NCBI RefSeq assembly: GCF_965139335.1
Contig: NZ_CBCSEL010000001.1
DNA from: Catellicoccus marimammalium
GTDB lineage: Bacteria > Bacillota > Bacilli > Lactobacillales > Catellicoccaceae
Direction: 5' to 3' (one strand)
Length of the DNA stretch: 64,000 nt
A program made the translations under genes and the position numbers. The notes beneath the pieces were generated by a model. The model worked only from the letters and a program-made list of their open reading frames with translations, ran no database searches and was not told where the DNA came from. Of this stretch, positions 62,357 to 64,000 are shown in pieces. Positions within the stretch are counted from its first letter, which is position 1; every line of letters begins with the position of its first letter.

Positions 62357-63355
62357 TTATTGATTAAAGGCGTCGTATTTTTCTTGGTCATAAATACGAT
62401 CGATTTCTCCAATATATTCGGTTACACCATTGGTGAAAGAATTTTTGAAACGATATAGCCCATCTTCTAAATCTTCTTCAAAAATACCACCAAAATCATA
62501 ATAAGATTTATTCGTATCCAATCCCCAACGGATCATTTCCCACTGCATCAAATAATTAGGCATTAAATTACGTTTTTGGTTTGTAGAACCACCATACATA
62601 TACCAAACACGGTCGCCATAATTAATCGCTACCGCTCCAGATAAAATTTCCTCTTCATCATGAGTTAAGAAAATTTGTAGTTCATCTTCATCAAAAGCTT
62701 CTAATAAATCTAGGAAATACTCTTTTGGACGATAAGTAATGCCTTGGCGCTCTGCCATAATTTTATGAGTTTCATAAAAGGCATCTACCGCTTCTTTGGA
62801 GTGAGCACGCGCACATTGCACCCCTTTACGAATAGAATAACGAATATTATATCTCGTTTTAGAATGGAAGCTAGCTAATAATTCATCCTCTGTTTTTCCT
62901 TTTAATTGTAAAACCATATTCAATCGAGGCTGAATCGTACTATGTGGATCTACTTTTCGACTGCGTACGGTAAACCCTTCTGCTTCTAATTCTTTTTCTA
63001 ACTCTTCAGAATACAATACTTCTGGATCACAGCGTAACATAAAAATTTCATCAACAGGTAAATATTTTTCTGCTTCGTCAAACAAAGCTTTTAATTGTTT
63101 TGGATTTAATTCTGCACAAACTGGACCTTTTGTGGCATAGGCAATCTTTTTCCCTACTGCATTATTTACCATTAAAATAGATAAACTAGCAGTAATATTA
63201 CCTGCTTCATCCTCTAAATAGATGTATAAAGGTTCCCAGGCTTTTTTTACTTTAGACCAAGGAATGGATTGAGTGATTTTCCCAAATTCCGCATTCTTTG
63301 TAAATTGTTGAAAACGTTCTACTTCTACTGGATTTGATAAATCTAGTTTTGGCAT
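62357..63355 (-). CDS. FemABX-family aminoacyltransferase (FemX type)
   Basis: A 332-residue enzyme of the FemABX family that adds the first amino acid of the peptidoglycan side bridge from aminoacyl-tRNA to the stem lysine. The family core is visible: FTKNAEFGKITQSIPWSK at the start, MLRCDP near 117, YNIRYSIRKGVQ near 185, and VWYMYGGSTNQ near 260 with the conserved MQWEMIRWGL. At 332 residues it lacks room for the coiled-coil arm of FemA/MurM and has the size of FemX of Weissella viridescens. Start ATG 63355 overlaps the neighbouring stop region, with AAAGGAG nine bases upstream. Confidence 0.85.
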   Translation of the reverse strand: MPKLDLSNPVEVERFQQFTKNAEFGKITQSIPWSKVKKAWEPLYIYLEDEAGNITASLSILMVNNAVGKKIAYATKGPVCAELNPKQLKALFDEAEKYLPVDEIFMLRCDPEVLYSEELEKELEAEGFTVRSRKVDPHSTIQPRLNMVLQLKGKTEDELLASFHSKTRYNIRYSIRKGVQCARAHSKEAVDAFYETHKIMAERQGITYRPKEYFLDLLEAFDEDELQIFLTHDEEEILSGAVAINYGDRVWYMYGGSTNQKRNLMPNYLMQWEMIRWGLDTNKSYYDFGGIFEEDLEDGLYRFKNSFTNGVTEYIGEIDRIYDQEKYDAFNQ

Positions 63356-63356
63356 C

Positions 63357-64000
63357 CTATACATCTCCTTTACGTTTGAACCATTTTTGATAACGTTCAA
63401 TATAAGAATTATAATATTTCTTTATTCCTCTTTTACGTAAGACACTATCTTGGTCAAAATAAAGGGTAAATCCGTATTGTTTCGCATCGATTAAACGTTT
63501 TGCCTCTGCTTTCCAATGTGGATCTTCGATATATTCTAGAGCAACTTTTTCAGGAACGCCCAACCACAAAATTTCTTTTGTATTTTTCAATACTTCTTTT
63601 GGTTGTTCGTCAAAAATTAAATCAGCAATAATTTGTTGAATTAAATGACTTCCTGCCATTGTTGTATAGTAGCTACTACGCCCTAAACGTAAGTTCACTT
63701 CAAAAATTTTATATTGTTGATCTCGTTCATCATATTTCAAATCAATATCAGCAATCCCTTTGAATTGAATAGATTCTAGAAACTGACAACATAACTCAGA
63801 AAGTGGCTCATTTTCTTCACTGATAATTGCTACATAATTCCCTACTAACTCTGGAGTTACATCTTCCAAAATTGGATGACCAATGCTGATTGCTTGCACA
63901 TGACTAGAAGCATCGACATAAGCATTGACCACGCGCATACAAGAATCATCTCCAGGGATAAATTCTTGTAAAATCATTGGATCTGTATAGCCTCCTTCGT
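63357..64000 (-). CDS. ATP-grasp ligase, C-terminal part (truncated by the window)
   Basis: The gene continues beyond the right edge; 214 codons of its C-terminal part are visible. The ATP-grasp signs are MILQEFIPGDDSCM, then DIDLKYDERDQQYKIFEVNLRLGRS, where Asp and Glu-x-Asn bind magnesium. D-aspartate ligases (Asl) of enterococci and lactococci are ATP-grasp enzymes that supply the peptidoglycan bridge, so this may be an Asl relative; other ATP-grasp carboxylate-amine ligases cannot be excluded without the N-terminus. Its stop is one base from the FemX start, so the two are coupled. Confidence 0.75.
   Translation of the reverse strand, partial: EGGYTDPMILQEFIPGDDSCMRVVNAYVDASSHVQAISIGHPILEDVTPELVGNYVAIISEENEPLSELCCQFLESIQFKGIADIDLKYDERDQQYKIFEVNLRLGRSSYYTTMAGSHLIQQIIADLIFDEQPKEVLKNTKEILWLGVPEKVALEYIEDPHWKAEAKRLIDAKQYGFTLYFDQDSVLRKRGIKKYYNSYIERYQKWFKRKGDV

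Noticed and set aside
1..64000. CRISPR arrays, insertion sequences, toxin-antitoxin or restriction systems
   Set aside because: No regular repeats, transposase motifs or defence-type genes were seen on either strand.

Overview
The window is a low-GC, gene-dense chromosomal segment of a Gram-positive bacterium of the order Lactobacillales, most like an Enterococcaceae-type lactic acid bacterium. The basis is the gene content and order: prfB-ftsE-ftsX, recQ-LysM-cmk-rpsA, fur-xerD-scpA-scpB-rluB, DUF2969 and epuA-type small genes, an F0F1 operon without a visible atpI, a complete mevalonate operon, a CggR-led glycolytic cluster, comFA/comFC, strong AGGAGG ribosome sites, many extended -10 (TGnTATAAT) promoters and no 3' CCA in the tRNAs. 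I cannot name the species. I see no prophage, insertion sequence, CRISPR array or other mobile element; almost every gene is housekeeping.

Layout. 1-1.5 kb: end of an osmolyte (OpuB/OpuC-like) ABC transporter. 1.5-6.7 kb: phosphate uptake operon pstS-pstC-pstA-pstB-pstB-phoU behind a Pho-box-like promoter. 6.7-9.9 kb: cardiolipin synthase and a 14-TM drug exporter. 9.9-15.1 kb: secA, prfB (with its programmed +1 frameshift), ftsE, ftsX. 15.2-20.3 kb: cmk, rpsA, glpK, galE and a LysM protein. 20.3-27.3 kb: recQ with its partner, ferredoxin, rluB, scpAB, xerD, fur-type regulator, cvfB. 27.3-32.2 kb: holin-like membrane protein, hpf, comFA/comFC, yigZ, a GntR regulator and three tRNAs (Tyr, Gln, Gln). 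32.3-41.1 kb: DUF2969, yidD, epuA, murA, DUF1146 and the eight-gene ATP synthase operon. 41.4-46.8 kb: smpB, rnr, secG, helD. These are nearly all on the minus strand.

46.9-51.5 kb turns to the plus strand: mvk-mvaD-mvaK2-fni, which makes IPP/DMAPP from mevalonate, followed by a small unknown gene. 51.5-53.3 kb holds two translationally coupled minus-strand genes that I do not recognise. 53.4-59.1 kb is cggR-gapA-pgk-tpiA-eno, the lower glycolysis cluster, with an operator-like direct repeat upstream of cggR. Then rpoN (sigma-54) is divergent from clpP, followed by an L-2-hydroxyacid dehydrogenase. The right edge holds a FemX-type aminoacyltransferase coupled to a truncated ATP-grasp ligase; both probably build a peptidoglycan cross-bridge.

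The parts worth a second look are the unknown pair at 51.5-53.3 kb, the FemX/ATP-grasp pair, the hairpin and tiny ORF ahead of the drug exporter, the dyads flanking the holin-like gene, the hairpin covering the comFA ribosome site, the SecA without a C-terminal zinc tail, and several operator-like repeats. I found no convincing new defence system or other wholly new system.
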